Shown: positions 25,482 through 36,732 of the stretch, piece by piece
Layout: the number at the start of each line of letters is the position of its first letter
How positions within the stretch are numbered: the first letter of the stretch is position 1
Source: Streptomyces sp. ISL-10
GTDB lineage: Bacteria > Actinomycetota > Actinomycetes > Streptomycetales > Streptomycetaceae
DNA: 64,000 nt
Assembly: GCF_018614575.1 (NCBI RefSeq)
Contig: NZ_JAGGOJ010000003.1
Coordinates: 310,001 to 374,000, forward strand
Direction: 5' to 3'
The notes under the pieces: model-generated
Told to the model about the DNA's origin: nothing
The model's input: the letters and a program-made list of their open reading frames with translations, nothing else
Databases searched by the model: none
Program-made: the position numbers and the translations under genes

Positions 25482-27158
25482 ATGACGTCTGGCGGCGCGA
25501 CGGAGAGGTTCCGGGCTGCCCGGGACTTCCTGCTCCGGCACCGGGAGGACTACGCGGGCGCCCAGCAGGGCTTCGAGTGGCCCCGCTTCGAGCACTTCAA
25601 CTGGGCACTGGACTGGTTCGACGTCATCGCCGAGGGCAATGACCGGACCGCGCTGCACATCGTCGAGGAGGACGGGGCGCGGACCCGGATCTCGTTCGCC
25701 GAGATGTCCGCCCGTTCGAACCGGGCCGCGAACTGGCTGCGTGAGCGGGGCGTACGGGCAGGGGACCGCATCCTGGTCATGCTCGGCAACCAGACCGAGC
25801 TGTGGGAGACCGCGCTCGCCGCGATGAAGCTGCGCGCCGTCATGATCCCCGCCACCCCGCTGCTCGGCCCCGCGGACCTGCGAGACCGCATCGACCGCGG
25901 GCGCGTGCGGCATGTGATCGTGGGCGGCCGGGACGCCGCGAAGTTCGGCGAGGTGCCGGGCGACTACACGCGGATCACGGTCGGGTCGGAGTCGGCCGGC
26001 TGGCTTCGGTACGAGGAGGCGTACGAGGCGCCCGCCGCCTTCGAGCCCGACGGGCCCACCCGTGCGGACGACACGCTCATGCTCTACTTCACCTCCGGCA
26101 CCACCGACCTGCCCAAACTCGTCGAGCACACCCATGTGTCCTACCCCGTGGGCCACTTGGCGACGATGTACTGGATCGGCCTCAAGCCCGGCGACGTGCA
26201 CCTGAACATCTCCTCGCCCGGCTGGGCCAAGCACGCCTGGTCCAACCTCTTCGCCCCGTGGAACGCCGAGGCGACCGTCTTCATCCACAACTACACCCGT
26301 TTCGACGCGGTCCGGCTCATGGCCGAGATGGACCGGGCGGGTGTCACCAGCTTCTGCGCGCCGCCGACCGTGTGGCGGATGCTGATCCAGGCCGACCTCA
26401 GCAGCCTCGCCAAGCGCCCCCGCGAGGTCGTCGCCGCCGGTGAGCCGCTCAACCCCGAGGTCATCGAGACCGTGCGGCGCGCCTGGGGCGTGACGATCCG
26501 CGACGGATTCGGCCAGACGGAGACCGCCGTACAGGTCTCCAACAGCCCCGGCCAGCCCCTGAAGCCGGGCTCCATGGGTCGGCCGAGCCCCGGCTACACG
26601 GTCGAACTCCTCGACCCCGTGACCGGCGAACCCGGCGCGATGGAGGGCGAGATCGCGCTCGACCTGTCCACCGCCCCGGTCGGCCTGATGACCGGCTACC
26701 ACGGTGATCCGGAACGTACGGCCGAGGCCATGGCAGGCGGCTACTACCGCACCGGGGACATCGCCGCCCGCGACGAGGACGGGTACCTGACGTACGTGGG
26801 CCGCAGCGACGACGTCTTCAAGGCCTCCGACTACAAGATCTCGCCGTTCGAGCTGGAGAGCGCGCTGCTGGAGCACGAGGCGGTGGCGGAGGCGGCGGTC
26901 GTGCCCGCACCCGACCCGGTGCGGCTCGCCGTGCCTAAGGCGTACGTCGTCCTCGCCGACGGCTGGGAGGCCGGGCCCGACACCGCCAAGGTGCTCTTCG
27001 CGCACTCGCGCACGGTCCTCGCACCGTACAAGCGGATCCGCCGGCTCGAATTCGCCGACCTGCCCAAGACGGTGTCGGGGAAGATCCGCCGCGTCGAGCT
27101 GCGCCGGCTCACCGCGGAGGGGTCGGCCGCCGAGTACGTCGAGGGGGACCTGCGATGA
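25482..27158 (+). CDS. AMP-binding acyl-CoA synthetase (medium-chain type)
   Basis: 558 residues from the ATG at 25482 with GAGGAGGAAA upstream. The ANL-superfamily motifs are present: phosphate loop [18 protein letters not shown], the A5 region [10 protein letters not shown], the hinge [26 protein letters not shown], and the C-terminal catalytic lysine in KTVSGKIRR. Overall it looks like the ACSM/ACS branch acting on medium-chain or aromatic acids. It overlaps the next synthetase gene by four bases (ATGA), so the two are made together under the divergent LuxR regulator. Confidence 0.92.
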   Translation: MTSGGATERFRAARDFLLRHREDYAGAQQGFEWPRFEHFNWALDWFDVIAEGNDRTALHIVEEDGARTRISFAEMSARSNRAANWLRERGVRAGDRILVMLGNQTELWETALAAMKLRAVMIPATPLLGPADLRDRIDRGRVRHVIVGGRDAAKFGEVPGDYTRITVGSESAGWLRYEEAYEAPAAFEPDGPTRADDTLMLYFTSGTTDLPKLVEHTHVSYPVGHLATMYWIGLKPGDVHLNISSPGWAKHAWSNLFAPWNAEATVFIHNYTRFDAVRLMAEMDRAGVTSFCAPPTVWRMLIQADLSSLAKRPREVVAAGEPLNPEVIETVRRAWGVTIRDGFGQTETAVQVSNSPGQPLKPGSMGRPSPGYTVELLDPVTGEPGAMEGEIALDLSTAPVGLMTGYHGDPERTAEAMAGGYYRTGDIAARDEDGYLTYVGRSDDVFKASDYKISPFELESALLEHEAVAEAAVVPAPDPVRLAVPKAYVVLADGWEAGPDTAKVLFAHSRTVLAPYKRIRRLEFADLPKTVSGKIRRVELRRLTAEGSAAEYVEGDLR

Positions 27159-28783
27159 ATCAGTCCTATGCACACGGCACGAGCGGCACCCCACTGCTGG
27201 GCGACACGATCGGCGCGAACCTGGACCGCGCCGTCGCGGCCTGGCCCGACCGGGAGGCCCTGGTCGACGTGCCATCGGGCCGCCGCTGGACGTACGCCGA
27301 ACTCGACGACGCGGTACGCCAACTGGCGCGCGGCCTGCTCGGCTCCGGCGTCGCCAAGGGCGACCGGGTCGGCATCTGGGCCGTCAACTGCGCGGAATGG
27401 GTGCTGGTCCAGTACGCCACCGCCCGCATCGGCGCGATCATGGTGAACATCAATCCGGCCTACCGCGCCCACGAGCTGGAGTACGTGCTGAACCAGGCCG
27501 GGATCTCGGTCCTCGTCGCCTCGCGGACCCACAAGACCAGCGACTACCGGGCCATGGTGGACACCGTCCGCTCCTCGTGTCCCGGGCTGCGGTCCGTGTA
27601 CTACATCGGGGACGCCTCCTGGGACGCGCTGCTCGCCGCCGGAGCGTCCGTCACCGAGGAGCGGCTCGCTGCCCGCGAGGCGGAGCTGTCCTGCGACGAC
27701 CCGGTCAACGTCCAGTACACGTCGGGGACGACGGGGTTTCCCAAGGGGGCGACCCTCTCCCACCACAACATCCTCAACAACGGGTACTTCGTGGGCGAGA
27801 TGATCGCCTACTCCGAGCGGGACCGCATCTGCATCCCCGTGCCGTTCTACCACTGCTTCGGCATGGTGATGGGCAATCTCGCGGCCACCTCGCACGGCGC
27901 CTGCATGGTCATCCCCGCGCCCTCCTTCGACCCGGCCGCGACACTGCGGGCCGTCGCGGCGGAGCGGTGCACGTCGCTGTACGGGGTGCCGACCATGTTC
28001 ATCGCGGAGCTGAATCTCCCCGACTTCGCCTCCTACGACCTCGGTTCGCTGCGCACCGGCATCATGGCCGGCTCTCCGTGCCCCGTGGAGGTGATGAAGC
28101 GGGTCGTCGCAGAGATGAACATGGCGGAGGTGTCGATCTGCTACGGCATGACGGAGACGTCCCCGGTCTCCACGCAGACGCGCCCCTTGGCTTCGCCAGG
28201 GGGGACCCCAGACGACGACCTCGAACGCCGCACCGGCACGGTCGGCTGCGTCATGCCCCACGTCGAGGTGAAGGTCGTCGACCCGGTCGCCGGCGTGACG
28301 CTGTCGCGCGGCGAGGCGGGCGAGCTCTGCACACGCGGCTACAGCGTGATGCTGGGCTACTGGGAGGAGCCCGAGAAGACCGCGGAGGCCATCGACGCGG
28401 GCCGCTGGATGCACACGGGGGACCTGGCGGTAATGCGTGAGGACGGCTACGTCCAGATCGTGGGTCGCATCAAGGACATGATCATCCGGGGCGGCGAGAA
28501 CGTGTACCCGCGCGAGATCGAGGAGTTCCTCTACACGCACCCCAAGATCGCCGACGTTCAGGTGGTGGGCGTGCCGGACGAACGCTACGGGGAGGAGATC
28601 CTGGCCTGCGTGATCCCGCGCGACGCCGATGACGCGCCGACGCCGGAGGAGATCACGGACTTCTGCCGCGAACGGCTGGCGCACTACAAGATCCCGCGCC
28701 GCGTGGAGATCCTGCGGGACTTCCCGATGACGGTGAGCGGGAAGGTCCGCAAGGTGGAGCTGCGGCGGCGCTTCGGGGGGTGA
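27155..28783 (+). CDS. AMP-binding fatty acyl-CoA ligase (FadD-like)
   Basis: 542 residues. Motifs are [71 protein letters not shown] and the terminal [14 protein letters not shown] lysine. The extended [11 protein letters not shown] hinge marks the FadD/DMSP-CoA-ligase-like group. A palindromic repeat encodes part of a loop at about residues 345-353, right after [12 protein letters not shown]. Translation is coupled to the upstream synthetase. Two different ligases in one operon suggest use of a mixed acid substrate pool. Confidence 0.92.
   Translation: MNQSYAHGTSGTPLLGDTIGANLDRAVAAWPDREALVDVPSGRRWTYAELDDAVRQLARGLLGSGVAKGDRVGIWAVNCAEWVLVQYATARIGAIMVNINPAYRAHELEYVLNQAGISVLVASRTHKTSDYRAMVDTVRSSCPGLRSVYYIGDASWDALLAAGASVTEERLAAREAELSCDDPVNVQYTSGTTGFPKGATLSHHNILNNGYFVGEMIAYSERDRICIPVPFYHCFGMVMGNLAATSHGACMVIPAPSFDPAATLRAVAAERCTSLYGVPTMFIAELNLPDFASYDLGSLRTGIMAGSPCPVEVMKRVVAEMNMAEVSICYGMTETSPVSTQTRPLASPGGTPDDDLERRTGTVGCVMPHVEVKVVDPVAGVTLSRGEAGELCTRGYSVMLGYWEEPEKTAEAIDAGRWMHTGDLAVMREDGYVQIVGRIKDMIIRGGENVYPREIEEFLYTHPKIADVQVVGVPDERYGEEILACVIPRDADDAPTPEEITDFCRERLAHYKIPRRVEILRDFPMTVSGKVRKVELRRRFGG
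28186..28216 (+). repeat. Dispersed palindromic repeat, copy inside the FadD-like gene
   Basis: TTGGCTTCGCCAGGGGGGAC (28188-28207) forms TGGC-TTC-GCCA and continues CCCAGAC. It belongs, by general appearance, to the same class of GC-rich hairpin repeats as those at 3373, 6430, 33644 and 62955, though it matches them less closely. It is in frame. Confidence 0.4.
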
Positions 28784-28804
28784 GGGCGTCGCGCTGGGGG
28801 CCGG

Positions 28805-28823
28805 GGGGCTGCGCCCCAGCCCC
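28805..28823 (+). terminator. Terminator of the acyl-CoA synthetase operon
   Basis: GGGGCTG and CAGCCCC arms with a five-base loop start 22 bases after the stop codon. The following 200 bases to the TIGR04222 gene hold no supportable gene. Confidence 0.6.
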
Positions 28824-29031
28824 TTGGGCGAGCCGCATCGTCCGGCTCGGAAGGTGCTCTCCCTCTCCTGCCCGAGATCGGCACGCCGCCGCAGGTGACA
28901 CGCGCAGGCCGGCCTCGTCGTCTTCGGCTGCCCGGGCCGGACCGGTGCGGATGCCGCTCACCGGCCGTGGTCGGGGCCTCGGGCCGGAGTCTGCGGGGCG
29001 GGAGGTCAGCCCCGCAGACTCCGGCAGGCGC

Positions 29032-29814
29032 TCAAGGACCTCCGCAGCTCACGCCGCCCGAGGACGGCTCGGGCGGCGCGATGCCCCCGTCGCGGCTGCC
29101 GCGGCCCAACAGACCGCCGCCGCGGGCGAAGTGGGGGAGGTGGAGCTCCAGCGCCCTGTCGCCGTGCAGTGCCACCGACATCTGGACCCGTGGCACGCTC
29201 GCGGTGCCTCGCAGCGGGCGGTCGGGCAGTGGGTGGGCCTCGTGCAGTGAGGCCAGCAGGCGGCGCGCCGCGGGTGTCTGCCGGGGGACGAACCACAGCG
29301 CGACCGCCCCGGCCACCGGCACCGCCGAGGCCATCGTCTGTGGCAGGGAGCCCGGCGTGATCGCCAGGCCCGTAGCGACCGTCAGCGGCACCGCGCACAG
29401 CAGCGCACGGGCCGTGCGCCAGCGCCGGGCCGGCCGCAGCAGTCCTTCCGCCGCGCACTGGTCGTGCAGGGCTTCCAGCGCGCGCTGCACCCGAGGCACG
29501 GTGAGGAGCACCCGTATGCCGGCCGGGCGGCGCAGGGAGGTACGGACGGCGAGCTGCAGGGGGTCGCGGACCGCCGTCCCCCAGCCGTCGATCCGTACCG
29601 TCCCCGCGCGCCCGTGGGTGACGACACCGCGCTGCTGGAGGGCGACCAGCGCCACGGTCACGGCCGCCCGGCGGCCCCCGCGCAGCAGTGCGACGCACTG
29701 GGGCAGGGGAGCGGCGGCTGCGCCCGGCCCGGGCGTACCGGCGCGCAGGAGCACCGCCGCCGCCGTGAGCAACGAGCACGCCGCGCCCGTGAACCACCAC
29801 ATGTCGAGGGGCAT
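29032..29814 (-). CDS. TIGR04222-domain membrane protein
   Basis: 260 residues from the ATG at 29814 (GGGGGAGG eight bases upstream). A first hydrophobic segment (WWFTGAACSLLTAAAVLLRAG) is followed by a cytoplasmic part with LLRGGRRAAVTVALVALQQRGVV, two more hydrophobic segments at about residues 150-185 and a tail ending SSGGVSCGGP. This matches the TIGR04222 group, whose members often end in Gly/Cys-rich tails. Function is unknown. It stands alone between convergent neighbours. Confidence 0.8.
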   Translation of the reverse strand: MPLDMWWFTGAACSLLTAAAVLLRAGTPGPGAAAAPLPQCVALLRGGRRAAVTVALVALQQRGVVTHGRAGTVRIDGWGTAVRDPLQLAVRTSLRRPAGIRVLLTVPRVQRALEALHDQCAAEGLLRPARRWRTARALLCAVPLTVATGLAITPGSLPQTMASAVPVAGAVALWFVPRQTPAARRLLASLHEAHPLPDRPLRGTASVPRVQMSVALHGDRALELHLPHFARGGGLLGRGSRDGGIAPPEPSSGGVSCGGP

Positions 29815-29927
29815 CACGCCCACCTCCCCCGAGAGGCCCTAGGAGATATCTGCCCAGGTGCGCGGGGGTTCGAAGCCCGAAAGGGCCGATTCTGAGCCTT
29901 ACTTGAGATTCGGACCGGTTCCGGCGA

Positions 29928-30671
29928 CTACGTACCGATCGTGATCAGTTCGTCCGCGGGCGCGTTCACCGGCTGCGGGCAGCCCGTGAGGTCCATGACG
30001 AACAGCGGGATGCCCAGCCTGTCCGCGCGGGCCCGCGCGTCGTCCGCGTAGCCCGCCAGGGAGAAGAAGACGCTCTGGGCGGACGCGCTGAGGCCGTTCA
30101 GCCACAGGCACTCGACGGCGCGGAGGCCGGTCGCGCGGGTGGAGGAGTCGACCTGGGCCACCACGCCCGCCCCGCGCAGGTCGATGCCGGACACCGGTCT
30201 GGCCTCCGGCTGGACGACGTCGTGGAAGCCGAGCCACCGCAGATACATCGCGGCGGCCGTCACCGCGTCGCGTGCCGTGCGGATGGTGACCGGCCGGAAG
30301 GAGGGGCGGGCGGCCGTCGCTGTGCGGGGCAGGGGTATGTGTGCGGGGCGTGACCCGTTTGGACCGCCGTCGGCGACCGGCCCACCGTCGGCCCCCGGAG
30401 CGGCGGCGTCCACGGGGTGCACCGGCATGCGCAGCACGGTCCCGCAGGGGCAGCCGAGCTCGGGCTGCGGCCACTGGTCCTGGCGCTCGCAGGAGGGGCA
30501 GCGGACGGTCACCCAGTCGTCCGTCCAGGTGCGGTGGGTGATCGGCTCCGGGCGGGCGTCCTGCATCAGCGGCGGCACGAGCGGCGCGCCGCATGCGCAC
30601 GGGTACACGGGCGGTGCGTACAGATGCTCGCGCCGGCAGGCCGGGCAGTGCACCGGCACGCTCTCGATCAT
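29928..30671 (-). CDS. Double zinc-ribbon protein with a possible PD-(D/E)XK-like C-terminal domain
   Basis: 247 residues from the ATG at 30671, with GGGGGAAGG upstream. The N-terminus has two treble-clef or ribbon-like cysteine sets: CPAC with CAC (about 8-27) and CPSC with CPCG (about 56-78). After a Pro/Gly-rich linker, the C-terminal 120 residues (MYLRWLGFHDVVQPEARPVSGIDLRGAGVVAQVDSSTRATG...) look like an Mrr-type core: a G-x-D followed by V-A-Q-V, then alternating helices and FVMDLTG. The nuclease link is an inference from pattern only, and the usual lysine of QXK is replaced by Asp-Ser. I do not recognise a named family. Confidence 0.6.
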   Translation of the reverse strand: MIESVPVHCPACRREHLYAPPVYPCACGAPLVPPLMQDARPEPITHRTWTDDWVTVRCPSCERQDQWPQPELGCPCGTVLRMPVHPVDAAAPGADGGPVADGGPNGSRPAHIPLPRTATAARPSFRPVTIRTARDAVTAAAMYLRWLGFHDVVQPEARPVSGIDLRGAGVVAQVDSSTRATGLRAVECLWLNGLSASAQSVFFSLAGYADDARARADRLGIPLFVMDLTGCPQPVNAPADELITIGT

Positions 30672-30824
30672 CACGGCACCTTCCCCCTCGCGGCTGCCGT
30701 CCATCGTCCATCAATGGCCGGGAGTTGGCGAGGTGCTTCACAAACTGCGCCCCTTGTGCTCCGGCGGCTGCTCCGGCGCCGCCCCGGCATCCGCCTCCGG
30801 TGCCCGCCCCGTGCCGGTCCTCCC

Positions 30825-30891
30825 TTGACGCCGGACCGGGGGCGTTTTACATTGCTTCCGTATAGCAGAACTAGACTTCCGTATTGCGGAA
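30825..30891 (+). promoter_or_regulatory. gcl promoter with two TTCCG-type operators
   Basis: TTGACG (30825-30830), 17 bases, TACATT (30848-30853) is a good vegetative promoter. TTCCGTATAGCAGAA (30856-30870) covers the expected transcription start, and TTCCGTATTGCGGAA (30877-30891) follows 21 bases later; the second has perfect TTCCG/CGGAA arms. The same layout recurs at hyi. AllR (IclR family) is known to control allantoin and glyoxylate genes in Streptomyces and is the likely binder. Confidence 0.72.
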
Positions 30892-30973
30892 TCGAATACT
30901 GGACACCGACGCGGGACGAGGCTCTCAGGTGGCGCGACAGAGCGAATCCCCAAGGCCGGAGCAGGAGCACCCC

Positions 30974-32761
<1,788 letters not shown>

Positions 32762-32785
32762 TTGACCGGCCCCGCGGGGCCACGA

Positions 32786-32813
32786 GGCCCGGTCCGCACC
32801 TGTGGACCGGGCC
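32786..32813 (+). terminator. gcl terminator
   Basis: GGCCCGGTCC and GGACCGGGCC form a ten-base stem with an eight-base loop 25 bases after the gcl stop, followed by a short T-containing stretch. Confidence 0.7.
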
Positions 32814-32843
32814 CTTGTCGTACCCGGGCGCTAGCGTGGCCGG

Positions 32844-33422
32844 ATGGACATGATGGACGGACTGCCGCTGCTCCCCTTCGCCGGGCTGCCGGAGCTGGAG
32901 GCATGGCTGGAGGAGAACCACGGGACGGCGCCCGGCCTCTGGGTCGCGCTCGCGAAGAAGGGGTCCGGGGTGCCCTCGCCGAGCGCGGGCGACGTCAACG
33001 ACGCGGCGCTCTGCTTCGGTTGGATCACCGGGCTGCGGCGCTCGTGCGACGAGGTCCGCTATCTGCAGAAGATCAGCCCGCGGCGGCCGCGGAGCACCTG
33101 GTCGCAGGTGAACGTCAAGCGGGTCGCGGAGCTGACGGCCGCCGGCCGCATGCGGGAGCCGGGGCTAGCTGAGGTCGCCTCGGCCGAGGCGGACGGCCGC
33201 TGGGAGGCCGCGTACGCGTCGCAGCGCGAGGCCGAGGTGCCGCCCGACCTGGCCGCCGCGCTGCGGGAGAACCCGCGGGCCCGCGAGACGTTCGAGAGCC
33301 TCGGCAGGTCGGACAGGTATCAGGTGGTCCTCGCTCTGCTGAAGGCCAGGACGGACCACACTCGCCGGGCCCGCCTGGAGCGGACGGTCGCAGCGCTCGC
33401 GGCCGGCGAGAAGGCGAGCTGA
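32844..33422 (+). CDS. YdeI/OmpD-associated family protein
   Basis: 192 residues. Family features are LPFAGLPELEAWLEENHGTAPGLWVALAKKGSG, DAALCFGWITGLRRSCDEVRYLQKISPRRPRSTWSQVNVKRVAEL and the later DLAAALRENPRARETFESLGRSDRYQVV. Relatives are annotated as OmdA or 'bacteriocin-protection' proteins; their biochemical role is unclear. TAGCGT (32832-32837) six bases before the ATG with no ribosome binding site suggests a leaderless message. The gcl terminator separates it from gcl. Confidence 0.88.
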   Translation: MDMMDGLPLLPFAGLPELEAWLEENHGTAPGLWVALAKKGSGVPSPSAGDVNDAALCFGWITGLRRSCDEVRYLQKISPRRPRSTWSQVNVKRVAELTAAGRMREPGLAEVASAEADGRWEAAYASQREAEVPPDLAAALRENPRARETFESLGRSDRYQVVLALLKARTDHTRRARLERTVAALAAGEKAS

Positions 33423-33953
33423 GCGCCGGGCGTGCCCGTATGCGGAACAGGGCCCGGCCTCTGTGCGAAGGCCGGACCCTGGTCCTTGAGCGCGTGGTCC
33501 GGGACCGTACCGGATCAGGCGCTCCGTCTGTGCAGTTGATGCCGCCCGACGGTGCGAGGCCGGCGCGACAGGACGTTCGCGCCGCCGGGCGGGGTCTGCG
33601 TGGGGTCGTCGGACAAAGTCCGGCGCAACCGCCCGAAGCCTGCGGTGGGGCACCTCCCAGCCGCAGGGCTGGGGGACCGTGCGCGGGTGGCGTTCAGGAT
33701 TGGCCGTTCGCGCCGCAGGGTGGGTCTTGGGGTTCCGCCGGGGACCGCGGCGGGGCGATTGGCCGCCGGCCCTCCTCACGTCAGGTCGGAGAGGGAGACC
33801 GGTGCCTTCACCACCGCACTGGCATCGCAAGGCCGCCGCGGTCCTCAAGCTGTCCGCACCGGCGACCACCCCTCATCCGGGCCACCGGTCCGGACCGCGT
33901 ACCGCCGCCGACACGACGCCGACCGCGGTACGCCGTCTGTGACCAGTCCTCGA
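33423..33953. other. 531-bp intergenic region with terminator and palindromic repeat
   Basis: CCGGCCT (33454-33460) and AGGCCGG (33469-33475) make a terminator for the YdeI gene. A dispersed hairpin repeat lies at 33644-33678. The rest, up to the catalase stop at 33954, has open frames only because of high GC and shows no protein features or ribosome binding sites. Confidence 0.6.
33644..33678 (+). repeat. Dispersed palindromic repeat, intergenic copy
   Basis: GGTGGGGCACCTCCCAGCC (from 33644) pairs its CCCAGCC with GGGCTGGG after the loop GCA, and continues GGGACCGT. It resembles the in-gene copies in having a hairpin with a GGGGCACCTCC/CTGGGGGA frame. Confidence 0.5.
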
Positions 33954-35411
33954 CTAGTCCTCGCGCAGCGCGCGGACCGCCTCCTCCACGCGCTTGCCGT
34001 AGTCGGCGTCGGCGGCGTGGAAGTGGGCGAGGTTCTTCTCGATCACGTCGTCGCGGGTGACCTGGGACAGGCCGCCGGCGATGTTCGCGACCAGGCGCTG
34101 CTTCTCCTCCTGCGACATCAGGCGGTAGAGCTCGCCCGCCTGGAAGAAGTCGTCGTCCTTGACGTGTGCGGGCGCCGCGTGGGTGCCGATCCAGCCGGTG
34201 ACGGCCAGCGGGGCGGACAGCGCCGCGTCCGTCTGGGCGGGCCCCGCGTACGAGTTGGGCTCGTAGTTCTTGTCGTGGCGCGAGCCGTTGCGCGTGGCCA
34301 TCAGGCCGTCGCGGCCGTAGTTCTCCGCCACGGTCGCCTTGGGGGCGTTCACCGGCAGCTGCGTGTGGTTCACGCCGAGGCGGTAGCGGTGGGCGTCCGC
34401 ATAGGCGAAGAGGCGGCCCTGGAGCATCTTGTCCGGGGACGGGCCGATGCCGGGCACGAAGTTGTTCGGGGAGAACGCGGCCTGCTCGACCTCGGCGAAG
34501 ACGTTGTCCGGGTTGCGGTCGAGGACGAGACGGCCCACGCGCTGCAGCGGGTAGTCGCTGTGCGGCCAGACCTTGGTCAGGTCGAAGGGGTTGAAGCGGT
34601 ACTCGGCCGCCTCCGCCGCCGGCATGACCTGGACGTAGAGCGTCCACGACGGGTTCACACCGCGCTCGATGGCCTGCAACAGGTCCGTCTGGTGGGAGTT
34701 GGCGTCCTGGCCGACCAGCTCGGCCGCCTGCTCGGAGGACAGGCAGCGGATGCCCTGGTTGGTCTTGAAGTGGTACTTCACGAAGAAGGCCTCGCCCGCC
34801 TCGTTGGTCCACTGGTAGGTGTGGGAGCCGTAGCCGTTCATGTGGCGGTACGAGGCGGGGATGCCGCGGTCGCCCATCAGCCACGTCACCTGGTGCGTCG
34901 CCTCGGGGGCGTGCGCCCAGAAGTCCCAGACGTTGTCCGGCTCCTGACGGCCCGTGAAGGGGTCGCGCTTCTGCGAGTGGATGAAGTCGGGGAACTTGAC
35001 CGGGTCCTTGATGAAGAACACCGGGGTGTTGTTGCCGACGAGGTCGTAGTTGCCCTCTTCGGTGTAGAACTTCACCGCGAAGCCGCGCGGGTCGCGGACC
35101 GCGTCCGCGCCGCCCAGCGAGTCGGCCACGGTCGAGAAGCGCAGGAAGGTCTCGGTGCGCTTGCCCACCTGGGACAGGAAGTCGGCCTTCGTCCAGCCGG
35201 TGACGTCGTCGGTCACCTCGAAGTAGCCGTACGCGCCGCTGCCACGCGCGTGGACCACGCGCTCCGGGATGCGCTCACGGTTGAAGCGGGCGAGCTTCTC
35301 CAGCAGGTGCTGGTCCTGCAGGAGCAGCGGGCCACCGACGCCGGCGGTGGCGGAGTTCTGGTTGTCGGCGACGGGGGCGCCGGACTCGGTCGTAAGCACG
35401 CGCTTCGACAT
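33954..35411 (-). CDS. katA: Monofunctional haem catalase, clade 3 type
   Basis: 485 residues from the ATG at 35411. Distal His54 lies in [16 protein letters not shown], the Asn in [12 protein letters not shown], and the proximal haem ligand Tyr in [14 protein letters not shown]. Length fits the small-subunit clade that binds NADPH. It decomposes H2O2. In this window H2O2 sources are uricase and possibly xanthine oxidation. Its promoter carries an operator almost identical to that of the uricase operon. On the same strand upstream lie the reductase and hyi genes, 374 bases away, but catalase has its own promoter. Confidence 0.96.
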   Translation of the reverse strand: MSKRVLTTESGAPVADNQNSATAGVGGPLLLQDQHLLEKLARFNRERIPERVVHARGSGAYGYFEVTDDVTGWTKADFLSQVGKRTETFLRFSTVADSLGGADAVRDPRGFAVKFYTEEGNYDLVGNNTPVFFIKDPVKFPDFIHSQKRDPFTGRQEPDNVWDFWAHAPEATHQVTWLMGDRGIPASYRHMNGYGSHTYQWTNEAGEAFFVKYHFKTNQGIRCLSSEQAAELVGQDANSHQTDLLQAIERGVNPSWTLYVQVMPAAEAAEYRFNPFDLTKVWPHSDYPLQRVGRLVLDRNPDNVFAEVEQAAFSPNNFVPGIGPSPDKMLQGRLFAYADAHRYRLGVNHTQLPVNAPKATVAENYGRDGLMATRNGSRHDKNYEPNSYAGPAQTDAALSAPLAVTGWIGTHAAPAHVKDDDFFQAGELYRLMSQEEKQRLVANIAGGLSQVTRDDVIEKNLAHFHAADADYGKRVEEAVRALRED

Positions 35412-35454
35412 CGTGACCTTCCGTACGGGAGCTGCACTGGCTGACGGTCCGAGG

Positions 35455-35497
35455 AGCGTAGATACGCGGCGGAGGAAACGTCAACAGTTTGTTGAAA
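35455..35497 (-). promoter_or_regulatory. Catalase promoter with TCAACA-N3-TGTTGA operator
   Basis: On the minus strand TTGACG (35484-35479), 18 bases, TACGCT (35460-35455). The inverted repeat TCAACAAACTGTTGA (35495-35481) overlaps the -35. TTTCAACAAACTGTTGAC differs at one base from the site before the uricase operon. The rest of the gap up to 35784 shows no gene. Confidence 0.72.
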
Positions 35498-35784
35498 GTG
35501 AAGAGTGGGTGTTCCGGTCGGCGTCGACGCCTGGGCGCGACAGGACAGGTGTCAGCGCCGGCGCCGACCGGAAGCTTGCGGGGCCGTGAGCAGCCTGGGC
35601 GCGCGTCCCGGGTCGTGGTCGGCCTGGGCGGGGGCTTCGGTGGCTGGTGCCCGGTGGGTGGCTGATCACGGGGTGGGCCGCCTCACGGGGCCGCGCCTGC
35701 ACCTCGGGCCGTGGTCGGCCCGGGCAGGGCCTCGGCGGTTGGGGGTGGGCCGCTCGTGGCCTGGGTTCCGGGGTGGGCCGGGCG

Positions 35785-36699
35785 TCAGACCTCGCGGCCC
35801 GAGAGGCGCTCGACGGCGCGCAGCAGGGCCGAGTGGTCCAGGCCGCCGTCGCCCTGGGCGCGCAGGGAGGCGACCAGCTGGGCCACGACCGCGCCGACGG
35901 GAAGGGCGGCGCCCACGTTCCGGGCGGCGTCGGTGACGATGCCCATGTCCTTGTGGTGGAGGTCGATCCGGAAGCCCGGCTTGAAGTCGCGGTTCAGGAA
36001 GTTGTCCTTCTTGCGGGTCAGCACGGTAGAGCCGGCCAGACCGCCGTTGAGGACGTCCAGGGCCGCGGCAAGGTCCACGCCGGACTTCTCCAGGAAGACC
36101 ACGGCCTCGGCGCACGCCTGGATGTTGACCGCGACGATCAGCTGGTTGGCGGCCTTCACCGTCTGGCCGGAGCCGTGCGGGCCGCACAGCACGATGGTCT
36201 TGCCGAGAGCCTCCAGGATCGGCTTGGCGGTCTCGAAGTCCGCCTTCTCGCCGCCGACCATGATGGACAGCACCGCTTCGATGGCACCCGCCTCGCCGCC
36301 GGAGACCGGGGCGTCGAGGACGCGGATGCCCTTGTCGGCGGCGGCCTTCGCCAGGGCGACCGAGGTCTGCGGAGTGATCGAGGACATGTCGATCAACAGC
36401 GCGCCCGGCTTCGCGTTCTCCAGGATGCCCTCGGGGCCGTAGGAGATCGCCTCGACCTGGGGCGACGCCGGCACCATGGTGATCACGACGTCCGCGTCAC
36501 GGACCGCGTCGGCGATCGAGGAGGCCGCGGTGCCGCCGGCCGCGGCCAGGCGGTCCAGCTTGTCCTGCTCCAGCGTGAAGCCGGTGACCTGGTAACCGGC
36601 CTTCAGCAGGTTCTCGGACATGGGGGAGCCCATGATGCCGAGTCCGATCCAGGCAACCGCCGGGCGGGTGGGGCGGGAGGAATCAGCAAGAGTGCTCAT
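35785..36699 (-). CDS. garR: 2-hydroxy-3-oxopropionate (tartronate semialdehyde) reductase
   Basis: 304 residues. Beta-hydroxyacid dehydrogenase layout: NAD-binding WIGLGIMGSPMSENLLKAGYQVTGF (about 16-40), substrate loop LDAPVSGGEAGAIEAVLSIMVGG (about 131-153), and the catalytic lysine in GSGQTVKAANQLIVAVNI. It reduces tartronate semialdehyde made by Gcl to D-glycerate. It is 33 bases downstream of hyi on the same strand and so forms the hyi-garR operon under the hyi promoter. Confidence 0.93.
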   Translation of the reverse strand: MSTLADSSRPTRPAVAWIGLGIMGSPMSENLLKAGYQVTGFTLEQDKLDRLAAAGGTAASSIADAVRDADVVITMVPASPQVEAISYGPEGILENAKPGALLIDMSSITPQTSVALAKAAADKGIRVLDAPVSGGEAGAIEAVLSIMVGGEKADFETAKPILEALGKTIVLCGPHGSGQTVKAANQLIVAVNIQACAEAVVFLEKSGVDLAAALDVLNGGLAGSTVLTRKKDNFLNRDFKPGFRIDLHHKDMGIVTDAARNVGAALPVGAVVAQLVASLRAQGDGGLDHSALLRAVERLSGREV

Positions 36700-36732
36700 G
36701 AGGGTACCTCTCTCAAAACGCTTGCAGGTGAG

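Noticed and set aside
28780..29842. Plus-strand frames opposite the TIGR04222 gene
   Set aside because: Low-complexity sequence; the minus-strand frame has membrane helices and the family tail.
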